64,000 nucleotides of DNA from Winogradskyella sp. Its GTDB lineage: Bacteria > Bacteroidota > Bacteroidia > Flavobacteriales > Flavobacteriaceae. Made by a program: the position numbers and the translations under genes. The stretch is taken from assembly GCF_028289625.1 (NCBI RefSeq), contig NZ_JANQOM010000013.1:124001-188000 (forward strand). The letters run 5' to 3'. A model generated the notes under the pieces. The model saw nothing but the letters and a program-made list of their open reading frames with translations, ran no database searches and was not told the origin of the DNA. Numbering within the stretch: position 1 is the first letter of the stretch; each line of letters opens with the position of its first letter. Below are positions 53,332 through 62,107 of this stretch, piece after piece.

Positions 53332-54636
53332 ATGGAGCACATTGTCATCATCGGTAATGGAATTTCTGGTGTTACCTTAGCTAGACATATCAGAAAGCTG
53401 TCCGATAAAAAAATCACTATTGTTTCCGCAGAAACCGAATATTTCTTCTCCCGTACAGCATTGATGTATGTGTATATGGGGCATATGAAGTTTGAACACA
53501 CGCAACCTTATGAAAACTGGTTTTGGAAAAAAAATCGCATCGATCTTAAGCAAGGTTATGTAAAACATGTGGACACAAACTCTAAAGCACTTCATTTTTC
53601 AAATGGCGAAACTATGAGCTATGATAAACTGGTGATTGCTACAGGAAGCAAACCCAATAAGTTTGGGTGGCCAGGACAAGATTTAGATGGTGTTATGGGC
53701 ATGTATCATAAACAAGACCTAGAAAATCTTGAAAAGCATGCACCTAATAAAGAGGTGTGCAAACGAGCCGTTATCGTAGGTGGCGGATTAATAGGTATAG
53801 AACTTGCCGAAATGTTGAATAGCCGAAGTATTCCCGTGACCTTCTTAGTGCGTGAGTCTAGTTTTTGGAATGGTGTATTGCCAGAAGGAGAAAGTGCTAT
53901 GATTAATAGACATATTAGAAATCACCATATCGATTTGCGACTTTCAACAAACTTAAAAGAGATTAAATCTGATGGTAATGGAAAGGTTAAATCGGTAGTT
54001 ATTGAAGAAACTGGTGAAGAAATTCCATGTGATGTAGTAGGATTAACCGCTGGCGTTTCGCCCAATATTGATTTTTTAAAAGACTCCAACATTGAAACTG
54101 GCCGTGGAGTAAAAGTTAACCGTTTTCTCGAAACCAATATCCTTGATGTATATGCCATTGGAGATTGTGCAGAGCAACATGAAGCTATTGGCAATCGCAG
54201 ACCGATTGAAGCCGTTTGGTATACAGGTCGTATGATGGGCGAAGCTTTGGCACAAACACTTTGTGGTAATCGTATACAATATAACCCAGGCCATTGGTTT
54301 AATTCGGCCAAGTTTATGGATATCGAATATCAAACTTATGGTTGGGTATTCAGTGAACGCAGTAAAAAAGAAAATGAAGCCCATTTTCATTGGATACATA
54401 AAGACGATACAAAATGTATTACTGTAGCTTATGATAAAAACACCAATGAGTTTTTAGGTATCAACACCTTTGGTATTAGAATGCGCCATGAAACTTTTGA
54501 TAAATGGTTGACCGAAAAACGCGATGTGGACTATGTCATAAACCATCTTGTAGAGGCCAATTTTGACCCTGAGTTCTACGGACGATTTGAAAAAGAGATT
54601 TTAACCGCTTACAATAACCAACTACAAACCGCATAA
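53332..54636 (+). CDS. NAD(P)/FAD-dependent oxidoreductase
   Basis: A 434-residue pyridine-nucleotide-disulphide-type flavoprotein. HIVIIGNGISGVTLARHIRK is the FAD fold, VIVGGGLIGIELAEMLNSRS the NAD(P) fold, and DVYAIGDCAEQHEA the second FAD motif. The last 90 residues (after FAAKF-like NSAKFMDIEYQTYGWV) are an extra domain. It is 2 nt ahead of the polytopic ferredoxin-like protein, so it probably feeds electrons to or takes them from that membrane protein. Physiological substrate unknown. Confidence 0.88.
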   Translation: MEHIVIIGNGISGVTLARHIRKLSDKKITIVSAETEYFFSRTALMYVYMGHMKFEHTQPYENWFWKKNRIDLKQGYVKHVDTNSKALHFSNGETMSYDKLVIATGSKPNKFGWPGQDLDGVMGMYHKQDLENLEKHAPNKEVCKRAVIVGGGLIGIELAEMLNSRSIPVTFLVRESSFWNGVLPEGESAMINRHIRNHHIDLRLSTNLKEIKSDGNGKVKSVVIEETGEEIPCDVVGLTAGVSPNIDFLKDSNIETGRGVKVNRFLETNILDVYAIGDCAEQHEAIGNRRPIEAVWYTGRMMGEALAQTLCGNRIQYNPGHWFNSAKFMDIEYQTYGWVFSERSKKENEAHFHWIHKDDTKCITVAYDKNTNEFLGINTFGIRMRHETFDKWLTEKRDVDYVINHLVEANFDPEFYGRFEKEILTAYNNQLQTA

Positions 54637-54638
54637 CC

Positions 54639-56228
54639 ATGAGCAATAAATTAAATCATAGCATGTCTTTAGCAAGACCTGATGCTTTAGATATTACTAC
54701 TAAACAAAAAGTAGCCTTAGGTATAGGAATAGTTGGGTTATTCATATTGGCATTGGCACTTTTCAACACTAATTTTCCTAATCAAGGTTTATTCTTAACC
54801 TTGGCATTAGGTTTAATTGTTACAGGAACGGTCATTTATTCAAGGGATGCTTATTTAAATAAGCTAGAAGGTATAAAAAATGATGGACAATGGTTTAAAT
54901 CCATATCCTCAAGAGGATTTTGGGGCTGGGCCACAGGTATTATTTTAACGACATTTTATATTGTTTTATACTTCTACCCTCAATACCTAGGGTTAGGAAA
55001 AGATGGTGCGGAAAACACAGGATTAATAAGTCTATTCGATCCCTTAAGTCAATTATTAGCAGGCAGAAATGCCAGCCAATGGTTTGTTTACGGAACGCTT
55101 TACACCATTGCTATTTTAGCTTTTGGCTATAAGTTTATTTTGAAATACAGACATAACCGTTACCAACAAATAAGAACGGTTTCCGTGATGTTTTTTCAAT
55201 TGGGTTTTGCTTTTTTGATTCCAGAATTCATGTATGTAATGAATAATGATTTACCATACTATGATCTTAAAAGTATTTGGCCCCTGAATTATTACATTTT
55301 TGATGAATGGTCCGTGAAGGGATTTCTATCTAATGGCAATATTGGATTGGCTCTAATCGTATTTGGTATACTTTCCATATTCATCATTACGCCAATACTT
55401 ACCTATAAATATGGCAAACGTTGGTACTGTTCTTGGGTTTGTGGCTGTGGTGGTCTTGCAGAAACTGCAGGAGACCCTTTTAGGCATTTATCATCCAAAA
55501 AACTATCAGCTTGGAAATTAGAACGCTGGTTAATTCACTTAGTTTTGGTGTTCTCTGTTGTAATGACAACAGCAATGGTTTATACCTACTTGGGTTATGA
55601 TAGTAACGATTTTTGGTTAACAAGAGGGGTATTTATCTCCTTAGTTATTGCTTTACTTACTATAGTCTTCGCTAGTGTTATGTATTTTAAAAGACATGAG
55701 CTAGGAAAAGATGCCAAATATGGAGCCATAGGATTCTTTACTGTTATCGCACTTTTACTTATTATGCATTTTACTGGTACGACTAATCATCTTTTCTATG
55801 TTAAATCAGGTGCCTTAAGATCTGCTTATGGTATTTATATCGGCTCCATTTTTTCTGGAGTTATTGGTACAGGCTTCTATCCTATTTTGGGAAGTAGAGC
55901 TTGGTGTCGTTTTGGTTGCCCAATGGCAGCAATTTTAGGGTTTCAGCAACGTTTATTTTCAAAATTTAGAATAACCACTAATGGCGGACAGTGTATCTCT
56001 TGCGGCAACTGTTCTAACAGCTGTGAAATGGGAATTGATGTTAGACATTATGCTCAAAAAGGTGAAAATATTGTACGTTCTAGCTGTGTTGGCTGTGGTA
56101 TATGTGCGGCGGTTTGTCCTAGAGGAGTGTTAAAATTAGAGAATGATAGTATGAAAGGACGAATTAATCCGACAGAGGTTTTATTAGGTAACGATGTAGA
56201 CCTAATGGAACTTGTAAATCAGAAGTAA
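54639..56228 (+). CDS. Polytopic membrane 4Fe-4S protein (NapH/NosR/CcoG-like)
   Basis: A 529-residue protein with about eight membrane helices and two sets of cysteine motifs: WYCSWVCGCGGLAE and RAWCRFGCPMAA in the membrane-proximal part, then a classical 2[4Fe-4S] ferredoxin module CISCGNCSNSCEMG / CVGCGICAAVCPRG near the C-terminus. The layout resembles NapH- and NosR-type electron-transfer proteins. Together with the flavoprotein upstream it should form a membrane redox path, perhaps for a lipid- or glycan-modifying reaction. It overlaps the next gene by 1 nt (TAATG). Confidence 0.88.
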   Translation: MSNKLNHSMSLARPDALDITTKQKVALGIGIVGLFILALALFNTNFPNQGLFLTLALGLIVTGTVIYSRDAYLNKLEGIKNDGQWFKSISSRGFWGWATGIILTTFYIVLYFYPQYLGLGKDGAENTGLISLFDPLSQLLAGRNASQWFVYGTLYTIAILAFGYKFILKYRHNRYQQIRTVSVMFFQLGFAFLIPEFMYVMNNDLPYYDLKSIWPLNYYIFDEWSVKGFLSNGNIGLALIVFGILSIFIITPILTYKYGKRWYCSWVCGCGGLAETAGDPFRHLSSKKLSAWKLERWLIHLVLVFSVVMTTAMVYTYLGYDSNDFWLTRGVFISLVIALLTIVFASVMYFKRHELGKDAKYGAIGFFTVIALLLIMHFTGTTNHLFYVKSGALRSAYGIYIGSIFSGVIGTGFYPILGSRAWCRFGCPMAAILGFQQRLFSKFRITTNGGQCISCGNCSNSCEMGIDVRHYAQKGENIVRSSCVGCGICAAVCPRGVLKLENDSMKGRINPTEVLLGNDVDLMELVNQK

Positions 56229-57130
56229 TGCGATTAATCATTCTTTTCCTTTTAGTTTCGGCTTTTGCTTTTGGGCAAAAGCACTACCAAAAAAATCCAT
56301 TTACAAATGGTAGTTTAAATTCTGAAGGTTGGGTGGTCAACAGCCAAAAAACCGATTACTGGAAGTTCTATGATAAAAATGGACAACTTTCTAAAGAAGG
56401 TTATTTTAAAAATGACAAAAAAGTTGGCTATTGGAAATTTTATGACGCTAAAGGGTTTTTAATAAAAGAAGGGCATTTTTTTAACGACCAAAAATCTGAT
56501 TATTGGAAAGTTTATAAGAATAATAGACTTGTTGAAGAAGGACATTACAAAAATGGCAAACGAAACAATCATTGGAAGTTCTATCATTCCAATGGACGAT
56601 TAAAAGAAGAAGGGTTATATAAGGTTGATTATAAAATCGACTATTGGATATCCTTTCACCCTAATGGCAAATTAGCTAGTGAAGGCCATTACAACAACGG
56701 AAAAGCTTCAGAATTCTGGAAATTTTATCACACTAATGGTCAACTTGCCAAAGAAGGCCATTTCACCAATAACAAAGAAGATGGGTATTGGCAATTTTTC
56801 CATGACAATGGACAAATAGAAAAATATGGTGAATTTAAGTTAGGAAAATTCACTAGCTATTGGCTATTTTACGGCTCAAATGGTAAAAAGACGTCCGAGG
56901 GCCATTTTGTAAATGGCAAAAAGCAAAATTGGTGGCTATTTTATGATGAAAACGAAAAGATTAACCATAAATGTCAGTTGAGCGATAATCAAAAAAATGG
57001 GTATTGCCTTAAGTATAAAAACGAACAATTATACTCTGCCATAAAATACGAAAACGGAAAACGCATCAAAGAGTGGACGGATTTAAAGTCATTTAAAAAA
57101 GAAAACAAGTTATCAGATCTAAGAAGTTAA
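56228..57130 (+). CDS. Exported MORN-like / YwqK-type repeat protein
   Basis: A 300-residue protein with a short signal peptide (RLIILFLLVSAFAFGQ) followed by about nine repeats of about 23 residues with consensus YWkFYhxNGqLxkEGHFxNg (for example KFYHTNGQLAKEGHFTNNKE). These repeats build extended beta-hairpin rods. Such proteins occur widely in Bacteroidota with unknown roles. It is embedded between a redox gene and a glycosyltransferase gene, overlapping each by a single base, so it belongs to the same pathway. Confidence 0.85.
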   Translation: MRLIILFLLVSAFAFGQKHYQKNPFTNGSLNSEGWVVNSQKTDYWKFYDKNGQLSKEGYFKNDKKVGYWKFYDAKGFLIKEGHFFNDQKSDYWKVYKNNRLVEEGHYKNGKRNNHWKFYHSNGRLKEEGLYKVDYKIDYWISFHPNGKLASEGHYNNGKASEFWKFYHTNGQLAKEGHFTNNKEDGYWQFFHDNGQIEKYGEFKLGKFTSYWLFYGSNGKKTSEGHFVNGKKQNWWLFYDENEKINHKCQLSDNQKNGYCLKYKNEQLYSAIKYENGKRIKEWTDLKSFKKENKLSDLRS

Positions 57131-57819
57131 TGACGAAAATCGTAGTCATCATTCCTGCCTTTAATGAGGAGGATTCCATTGCATTAGTTATTAATGATAT
57201 TCCAGAAATAGTAGATGAAATTATTGTTGTAAGCAATAACTCAACTGATAATACAGAATGTAATGCGCAAAAAGCCGGAGCTACTGTACTAAAAGAACCA
57301 AGAAAAGGTTACGGCTATGCCTGCTTAAAGGGTATGGATTATATTGCCCAACAAGACAACAAGCCAGACATTGTTGTATTCTTGGATGGCGATTATAGCG
57401 ATTATCCTGAAGAATTAACCAAAATTGTTCAACCCATTATAGAAGATGATATTGACCTTGTTATTGGAGCTCGGGTAGCAGCATTACGCGAAAATGGTTC
57501 AATGACTGGCCCTCAGATATTTGGCAATTGGCTAGCAACCAGTTTAATGAAACTATTTTTTAGGTCGAAGTTTACGGATTTAGGGCCTTTTAGAGCTATT
57601 AAATACAACAAGCTCTTAGAGCTGAAAATGGAAGACAAAACCTATGGCTGGACGGTAGAAATGCAGTTGAAAGCCCTCAAGCAAAAAATGAGTTGCAGGG
57701 AAATTCCTGTAAAATACAGGAACAGAATAGGTATCTCAAAAGTTTCAGGAACGATAAAAGGTGCTATATTTGCAGGCGTAAAAATCCTCACATGGATATT
57801 TAAATACAGTTTTAAGTGA
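57130..57819 (+). CDS. GT2 glycosyltransferase (dolichyl-phosphate-mannose-synthase-like)
   Basis: A 229-residue family 2 transferase: VVIIPAFNEEDSIALVINDI, SNNSTDNTEC, VVFLDGDYSDYPEE (metal-binding DxD-like) and LVIGARVAALRENGSMT. There is no obvious membrane segment apart from a hydrophobic C-terminus (GAIFAGVKILTWIFKYSF). It likely loads a lipid carrier with a sugar from a nucleotide donor. It overlaps the preceding gene by 1 nt and the next by 4 nt. Confidence 0.9.
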   Translation: MTKIVVIIPAFNEEDSIALVINDIPEIVDEIIVVSNNSTDNTECNAQKAGATVLKEPRKGYGYACLKGMDYIAQQDNKPDIVVFLDGDYSDYPEELTKIVQPIIEDDIDLVIGARVAALRENGSMTGPQIFGNWLATSLMKLFFRSKFTDLGPFRAIKYNKLLELKMEDKTYGWTVEMQLKALKQKMSCREIPVKYRNRIGISKVSGTIKGAIFAGVKILTWIFKYSFK

Positions 57820-59309
57820 TTTATTTACAGTATTTAGTCATTATTATTTACACCATCGCCATTGTGCTGATCTTTATGTATGCTTTGGCGCAATTAAATT
57901 TGTTATACAATTACCTGTCTTCAAAAAAAACAAGGGATAAATGTGACACGTTTGACTTAAGTAATCCTGATGAAGTACCATTGGTAACGGTTCAGCTTCC
58001 TGTATTTAATGAAATGTATGTTATGGAACGCTTGTTAGATAACATTGCGCTTTTGGATTACCCGAAGGAAAAGTTAGAAATTCAGGTATTAGATGATTCT
58101 ACAGACGAAACTTTACATACAACTAAGGCTCATGTAGAACAATTAGCGGCTACTGGTTTAGATATAAAACATATTACCAGAGAGAATCGGATTGGATTTA
58201 AAGCTGGAGCCTTAAAAGAAGGCTTAAAAATTGCCAAAGGAGAGTTTATTGCCATTTTTGATGCGGACTTCTTACCACAACCTAATTGGCTAAAGCGCAC
58301 CGTTCCCTATTTTAAAAATGAGGATATTGGTGTTGTACAAACGCGTTGGGGACACATCAACAGAAATTATTCACTATTGACCAGAATTCAGGCATTTGCC
58401 TTGGATGCCCATTTTACGTTAGAGCAAGTGGGAAGAAATAGTAAAGGCCATTTTATTAATTTTAATGGTACGGCTGGTGTGTGGCGAAAGGAATGTATCA
58501 TTGATGCTGGCAATTGGGAAGGCGACACACTAACGGAAGACTTAGATTTAAGCTACAGAGCACAGTTAAAAAACTGGAAATTTAAATACCTCGAGGATGT
58601 TGAAACTCCCGCTGAATTGCCTATCGTGATAAGTGCTGCAAGATCACAACAATTCCGTTGGAATAAAGGTGGAGCTGAAAACTTTAGAAAAATGCTTTGG
58701 CGTGTCATTAAGTCGAAAAATATTTCTGTTAAAACCAAGGTTCATGGTTTGCTTCATTTACTCAATAGCTCTATGTTTCTGAGCATTTTTGTAGTGGCAG
58801 TTTTAAGTATCCCAATGTTATATATAAAGAATGAGTATGCCCATTTAAGAGATTACTTTTATGTAATGAGCTTCTTTATAATGAGTACTATTATCTTCTT
58901 TGTATGTTACTGGTTTATGTATCGCAACATTTATGGGAGCGGCTTTAAACGATTCTTTGGTTATATTGGTATGTTCTTTACCTTCTTTTCTATAGCTATG
59001 GGCTTCTCATTGCATAATTCCATTGCAGTTATTGAAGGCCATGTTGGCAAAAAAAGTGAGTTTGTAAGAACCCCAAAATTCAATATTCGAAAGTTTAAAG
59101 ATAACTGGAGAAACAACAAATACCTCAGAAAAAAGCTGTCTTCAAATGTTATTATTGAAGGCCTATTGATGGTCTATTTCGGCTTTGGATTGTATAGTGC
59201 CTTTATAGTTGGTGACCAAGGAGGTGACTTTGGACTATTCCCTTTTCACTTGATGCTTTGTATTGGTTTTGGCTATGTATTCTTTAAATCCATAGGGTCT
59301 AAAGTTTAA
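57816..59309 (+). CDS. Membrane GT2 glycosyltransferase (cellulose-synthase-like)
   Basis: A 497-residue processive-type GT2 enzyme with a GTG start in the GTGA overlap. One N-terminal and about four C-terminal membrane helices flank the cytoplasmic catalytic domain: TVQLPVFNEMYV, LDDSTDET, IFDADFLPQPNWL, DTLTEDLDLSYRAQ and QQFRWNKGGAEN (the D, DxD, TED and QxxRW motifs). Glucan, mannan or a glycolipid could be made; without further context the product is open. Confidence 0.93.
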   Translation: MIYLQYLVIIIYTIAIVLIFMYALAQLNLLYNYLSSKKTRDKCDTFDLSNPDEVPLVTVQLPVFNEMYVMERLLDNIALLDYPKEKLEIQVLDDSTDETLHTTKAHVEQLAATGLDIKHITRENRIGFKAGALKEGLKIAKGEFIAIFDADFLPQPNWLKRTVPYFKNEDIGVVQTRWGHINRNYSLLTRIQAFALDAHFTLEQVGRNSKGHFINFNGTAGVWRKECIIDAGNWEGDTLTEDLDLSYRAQLKNWKFKYLEDVETPAELPIVISAARSQQFRWNKGGAENFRKMLWRVIKSKNISVKTKVHGLLHLLNSSMFLSIFVVAVLSIPMLYIKNEYAHLRDYFYVMSFFIMSTIIFFVCYWFMYRNIYGSGFKRFFGYIGMFFTFFSIAMGFSLHNSIAVIEGHVGKKSEFVRTPKFNIRKFKDNWRNNKYLRKKLSSNVIIEGLLMVYFGFGLYSAFIVGDQGGDFGLFPFHLMLCIGFGYVFFKSIGSKV

Positions 59310-59314
59310 CATAT

Positions 59315-59743
59315 TTATTCTCTTTCTTCAAAAGGGATGATTATCCCTTTTTCTAAATAATTCTTTAACCCATTCAACAGCATAGCCCAACAAAAGGATG
59401 AATGTTTGAAATGATTATTGCATTCTGGCCAATCTTTATGAAAAAATTTTAAATAAGTCCCATTGCTTTTCTCTTCTAAATCAAAGCCAAACATCGTTGG
59501 ATTCCAATCGGCATCAGCTTTCGTCATTTTGTAATGGATATGCTCCTTATGCTTAACACTATTTACTTCGGCATACCAATCGTACTTGTCCGTAAAGTTA
59601 AAATTATACACTTCTCCTTCCATTGGTATACCTGTACATTTTAAGGGCCACCAATTCACAAGGTGCTTAGATTCTGATACCGCTTTATAAACACTTGCCT
59701 TATCACTTTTAATTAAAAGATTGAAATAAATAGCGTGACTCAT
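59315..59743 (-). CDS. SRPBCC/AHSA1-type protein
   Basis: A 142-residue START-like small protein: HAIYFNLLIKSDKASVYKAV, HLVNWWPLKC and GTYLKFFHKDWPECNNHFKH, ending LLNGLKNYLEKG. This is the Aha1-like helix-grip fold that binds small hydrophobic ligands. It is in the opposite orientation to its neighbours, tail to tail with the glycosyltransferase by 5 bp. Confidence 0.85.
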   Translation of the reverse strand: MSHAIYFNLLIKSDKASVYKAVSESKHLVNWWPLKCTGIPMEGEVYNFNFTDKYDWYAEVNSVKHKEHIHYKMTKADADWNPTMFGFDLEEKSNGTYLKFFHKDWPECNNHFKHSSFCWAMLLNGLKNYLEKGIIIPFEERE

Positions 59744-59814
59744 TTTAAAATTTTCTTTCTTTAAAGTTATTATTCTTTTTTTAATACGACTATTTATCCG
59801 TTTTTAAATAATTC

Positions 59815-59822
59815 TATCTTTG
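59815..59822 (+). promoter_or_regulatory. -7 box immediately upstream of the GT-C gene
   Basis: TATCTTTG is a perfect TAnnTTTG match ending only 5 bp before the ATG at 59828. If it is used, transcription would begin at or near the start codon. No good -33 element is seen. Confidence 0.4.
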
Positions 59823-59827
59823 AATTT

Positions 59828-61198
59828 ATGCTCGGATTAGCCAACGTTTTCAAATACAAAAAATTAACCATAGCTTACATCTTAATCAGTTGCATTTTAT
59901 ATCTATGGTTTGCTTATGCTCTAGAACGTACAGAAGCGCTTAAGCTCATTTTCCTTTATGTTGCACTGTTCGTTTTTGCTTATCAGATTATTAAAACATC
60001 TGGGTTCTATTTTAGGGTTCTCGTTATTGCAGCGATTCTATTCCGATTAGTGTTTCTATTTGCTATTCCCAATCTATCCCAAGATTTTTTTCGCTTTGTA
60101 TGGGATGGGAGAATGATTCTTGAAGGATTTAATCCTTATCTATACACCCCTGATTCGTTTGTTCTCAATGGAGAAATTCCTATTGCAGATGCTAAAGAGT
60201 TACACAGTGGTATGGGAGAATTAAGTGCTATGCATTTTACCAATTATCCACCTTTAAATCAGTTGTGTTTTGTACTTGGAAACCTGTTTCCCGGCCAAAG
60301 TATATTGAGTTCGGTTATAGGTTTAAGATTAGTAATAATAGCTGCTGATATTGGTACTTTATATTTTGGAAAAAAACTCTTGGAGCGCTTAGGATTACCT
60401 TCAAATAGAATCTTCTGGTATATTCTCAATCCATTTATCATCATTGAGTTTACTGGAAACTTACATTTTGAAGGTGTTATGATATGCTTCTTAGTGTGGT
60501 CTTTATATCTATTACATTCCGGGCAATGGAAATGGGCAGCTGTTCTTTTGGCATGCTCCATATCCGTAAAATTGATTCCATTAATGTTTTTACCGCTTTT
60601 CTTTTGGTGGTTCGTAAAAAAAGAAAAACCTCTAAACGGACTAAAAAAATTAATCCTCTTTTATAGCATTACTATTTTAACCGTATTACTAGTGTTTCTC
60701 CCTTTTTTCTCCATGGAATTTATTAATAATTATTCTAAAACGGTGGGACTTTGGTTTGGAGATTTTGAGTTCAATGCTAGTATTTATTATATCGCTAGAG
60801 CTATTGGTTATTCAATAACTGGTTATAATGAAATTGCAATCATTGCTAAGATATTACCTATTATTTCCGTGTTGGTCATTTTAGGTTTTTCATTATTTAA
60901 GCAGAATAACAACATTCCAAGATTAACTGCTTCTATCTTAATTGCCTTTAGTTGCTATTTATTTTTGAGTACCACCGTACATCCATGGTATATTGGTACT
61001 TTGGTTTTGCTTTGCATGTTCACCAACTATAGGTATCCTTTGGTTTGGAGTATGGTCATCATATTGAGCTATCTGTCTTATCTAGGCATTGGAACTTCAG
61101 ATAAATCCGAAAACTTATGGATTATAGGATTAGAATACCTTATTGTATTCTCGGTATTTATATGGGAAGTAATATTGAAAAAAACTATTAAAGTTTAA
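59828..61198 (+). CDS. GT-C / DUF2029-type membrane mannosyltransferase-like protein
   Basis: A 456-residue polytopic protein with about 11 helices. The first extracytoplasmic loop has DFFRFVWDGRMILEGFNPYL, whose acidic residue is typical of GT-C polyprenyl-phosphate-sugar transferases, and YPPLNQLCFVLG; GNLHFEGVMICFLVWSLYLL is a further conserved block. It would transfer a mannose-like residue from a lipid carrier, a natural partner for the GT2 gene at 57130. The 3' end overlaps the convergent small gene by 4 bp. Confidence 0.85.
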   Translation: MLGLANVFKYKKLTIAYILISCILYLWFAYALERTEALKLIFLYVALFVFAYQIIKTSGFYFRVLVIAAILFRLVFLFAIPNLSQDFFRFVWDGRMILEGFNPYLYTPDSFVLNGEIPIADAKELHSGMGELSAMHFTNYPPLNQLCFVLGNLFPGQSILSSVIGLRLVIIAADIGTLYFGKKLLERLGLPSNRIFWYILNPFIIIEFTGNLHFEGVMICFLVWSLYLLHSGQWKWAAVLLACSISVKLIPLMFLPLFFWWFVKKEKPLNGLKKLILFYSITILTVLLVFLPFFSMEFINNYSKTVGLWFGDFEFNASIYYIARAIGYSITGYNEIAIIAKILPIISVLVILGFSLFKQNNNIPRLTASILIAFSCYLFLSTTVHPWYIGTLVLLCMFTNYRYPLVWSMVIILSYLSYLGIGTSDKSENLWIIGLEYLIVFSVFIWEVILKKTIKV

Positions 61199-61491
61199 TC
61201 TTCCAAATCTTCCGGTGGTTGAACTGCTTCAGCATCATTTTCTTCTAACGCTTCATAATCGTCTTCGTCATAATTTGCCATTGTTGCAGCCAACCTAGAG
61301 CTTACCTTAACTAGGTATTTAGTATCTTCTGTAGTGACTTCAACTGCGTCAATAACTTCATTCTTTGCATTTCTAAAAGTAATGATGTGGTCGTCGTCGT
61401 AGCCATCAGGATATTTATCCACAAGCATTGCTAGGATTTCTGGTGTCAATTTTTTAAAGTCAACTATGACACGTTTTAAATTGTCTTTCAT
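61195..61491 (-). CDS. Small acidic protein of unknown function
   Basis: A 98-residue protein. The ATG at 61491 (MKDNLKRVIVDFKKLTPEIL) is preferred to an upstream start at 61515. The first 70 residues form a mixed alpha/beta unit; the tail is very acidic (NYDEDDYEALEENDAEAVQP). The type is common in flavobacterial genomes, but I know no function. It converges on the GT-C gene and overlaps it by 4 bp. Confidence 0.75.
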   Translation of the reverse strand: MKDNLKRVIVDFKKLTPEILAMLVDKYPDGYDDDHIITFRNAKNEVIDAVEVTTEDTKYLVKVSSRLAATMANYDEDDYEALEENDAEAVQPPEDLED

Positions 61492-61693
61492 TTTATTTCG
61501 TAGGTTGATTAACACTAATATACAAAGGAATTCATTAGAAATATTAAGTCTATATTAATTTTCATTCATTTTCGTCCGAATATAAGACCCACTAAAACAC
61601 ACAGTTTACTAAATGAAACACTTAGATAACTCAAACCTATTTTATATCTTTAACCAAAGTCTTTAGTTTAGTGGTGAACAAAACTCAAATACT

Positions 61694-62098
61694 ATGAAAA
61701 CACAAGAATTTACTGCAAAATCAATTTATAAAACCTTCGGTTTTATAGCTATTTTAATGATCGCCTTATTCACATTTAACACATCCCTTGGGCAAACCAA
61801 TGAAAAAACTATTACTGGACTAATTGTCAATGAAGATGGACCTTTACCTGGCGTAAATATTACACTAAAAGGCGAAAGAGTCGGAACTTCAACAGATTTT
61901 AATGGTGAATTTACCTTCCCTAAAAAATTAAAAACAGGTGATGTTTTAATCTTTAGTTACCTTGGCTACCTTACACAAAGGGTTACCATTAATTCTGAAA
62001 ATAGCTTTATCAAATTAGAGTTAGAGCTAGATATGGTAGAAATGATGGGGGATTTAGACACCAATACTCCTTATAAAACCAAGCGTAAAAAGAATTAA
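61694..62098 (+). CDS. Stand-alone CarboxypepD_reg-like exported protein
   Basis: A 134-residue protein with a signal/anchor region (residues about 15-34, FIAILMIALFTFNTSLGQ) and a single carboxypeptidase-regulatory-like domain: ITGLIVNEDGPLPGVNITLK, GTSTDFNGEFTFPKKLK, VLIFSYLGYLTQRVTIN. This domain is normally the N-terminal part of SusC/TonB receptors; here nothing follows but a short Lys-rich tail. It is 9 nt ahead of the transglutaminase-like gene. Confidence 0.85.
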   Translation: MKTQEFTAKSIYKTFGFIAILMIALFTFNTSLGQTNEKTITGLIVNEDGPLPGVNITLKGERVGTSTDFNGEFTFPKKLKTGDVLIFSYLGYLTQRVTINSENSFIKLELELDMVEMMGDLDTNTPYKTKRKKN

Positions 62099-62107
62099 CT
62101 GCAGATT

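Noticed and set aside
56228..57130. Tandem DNA repeat array
   Set aside because: The 23-residue repeats are protein-level MORN-like repeats; the DNA copies have diverged and the reading frame explains them.
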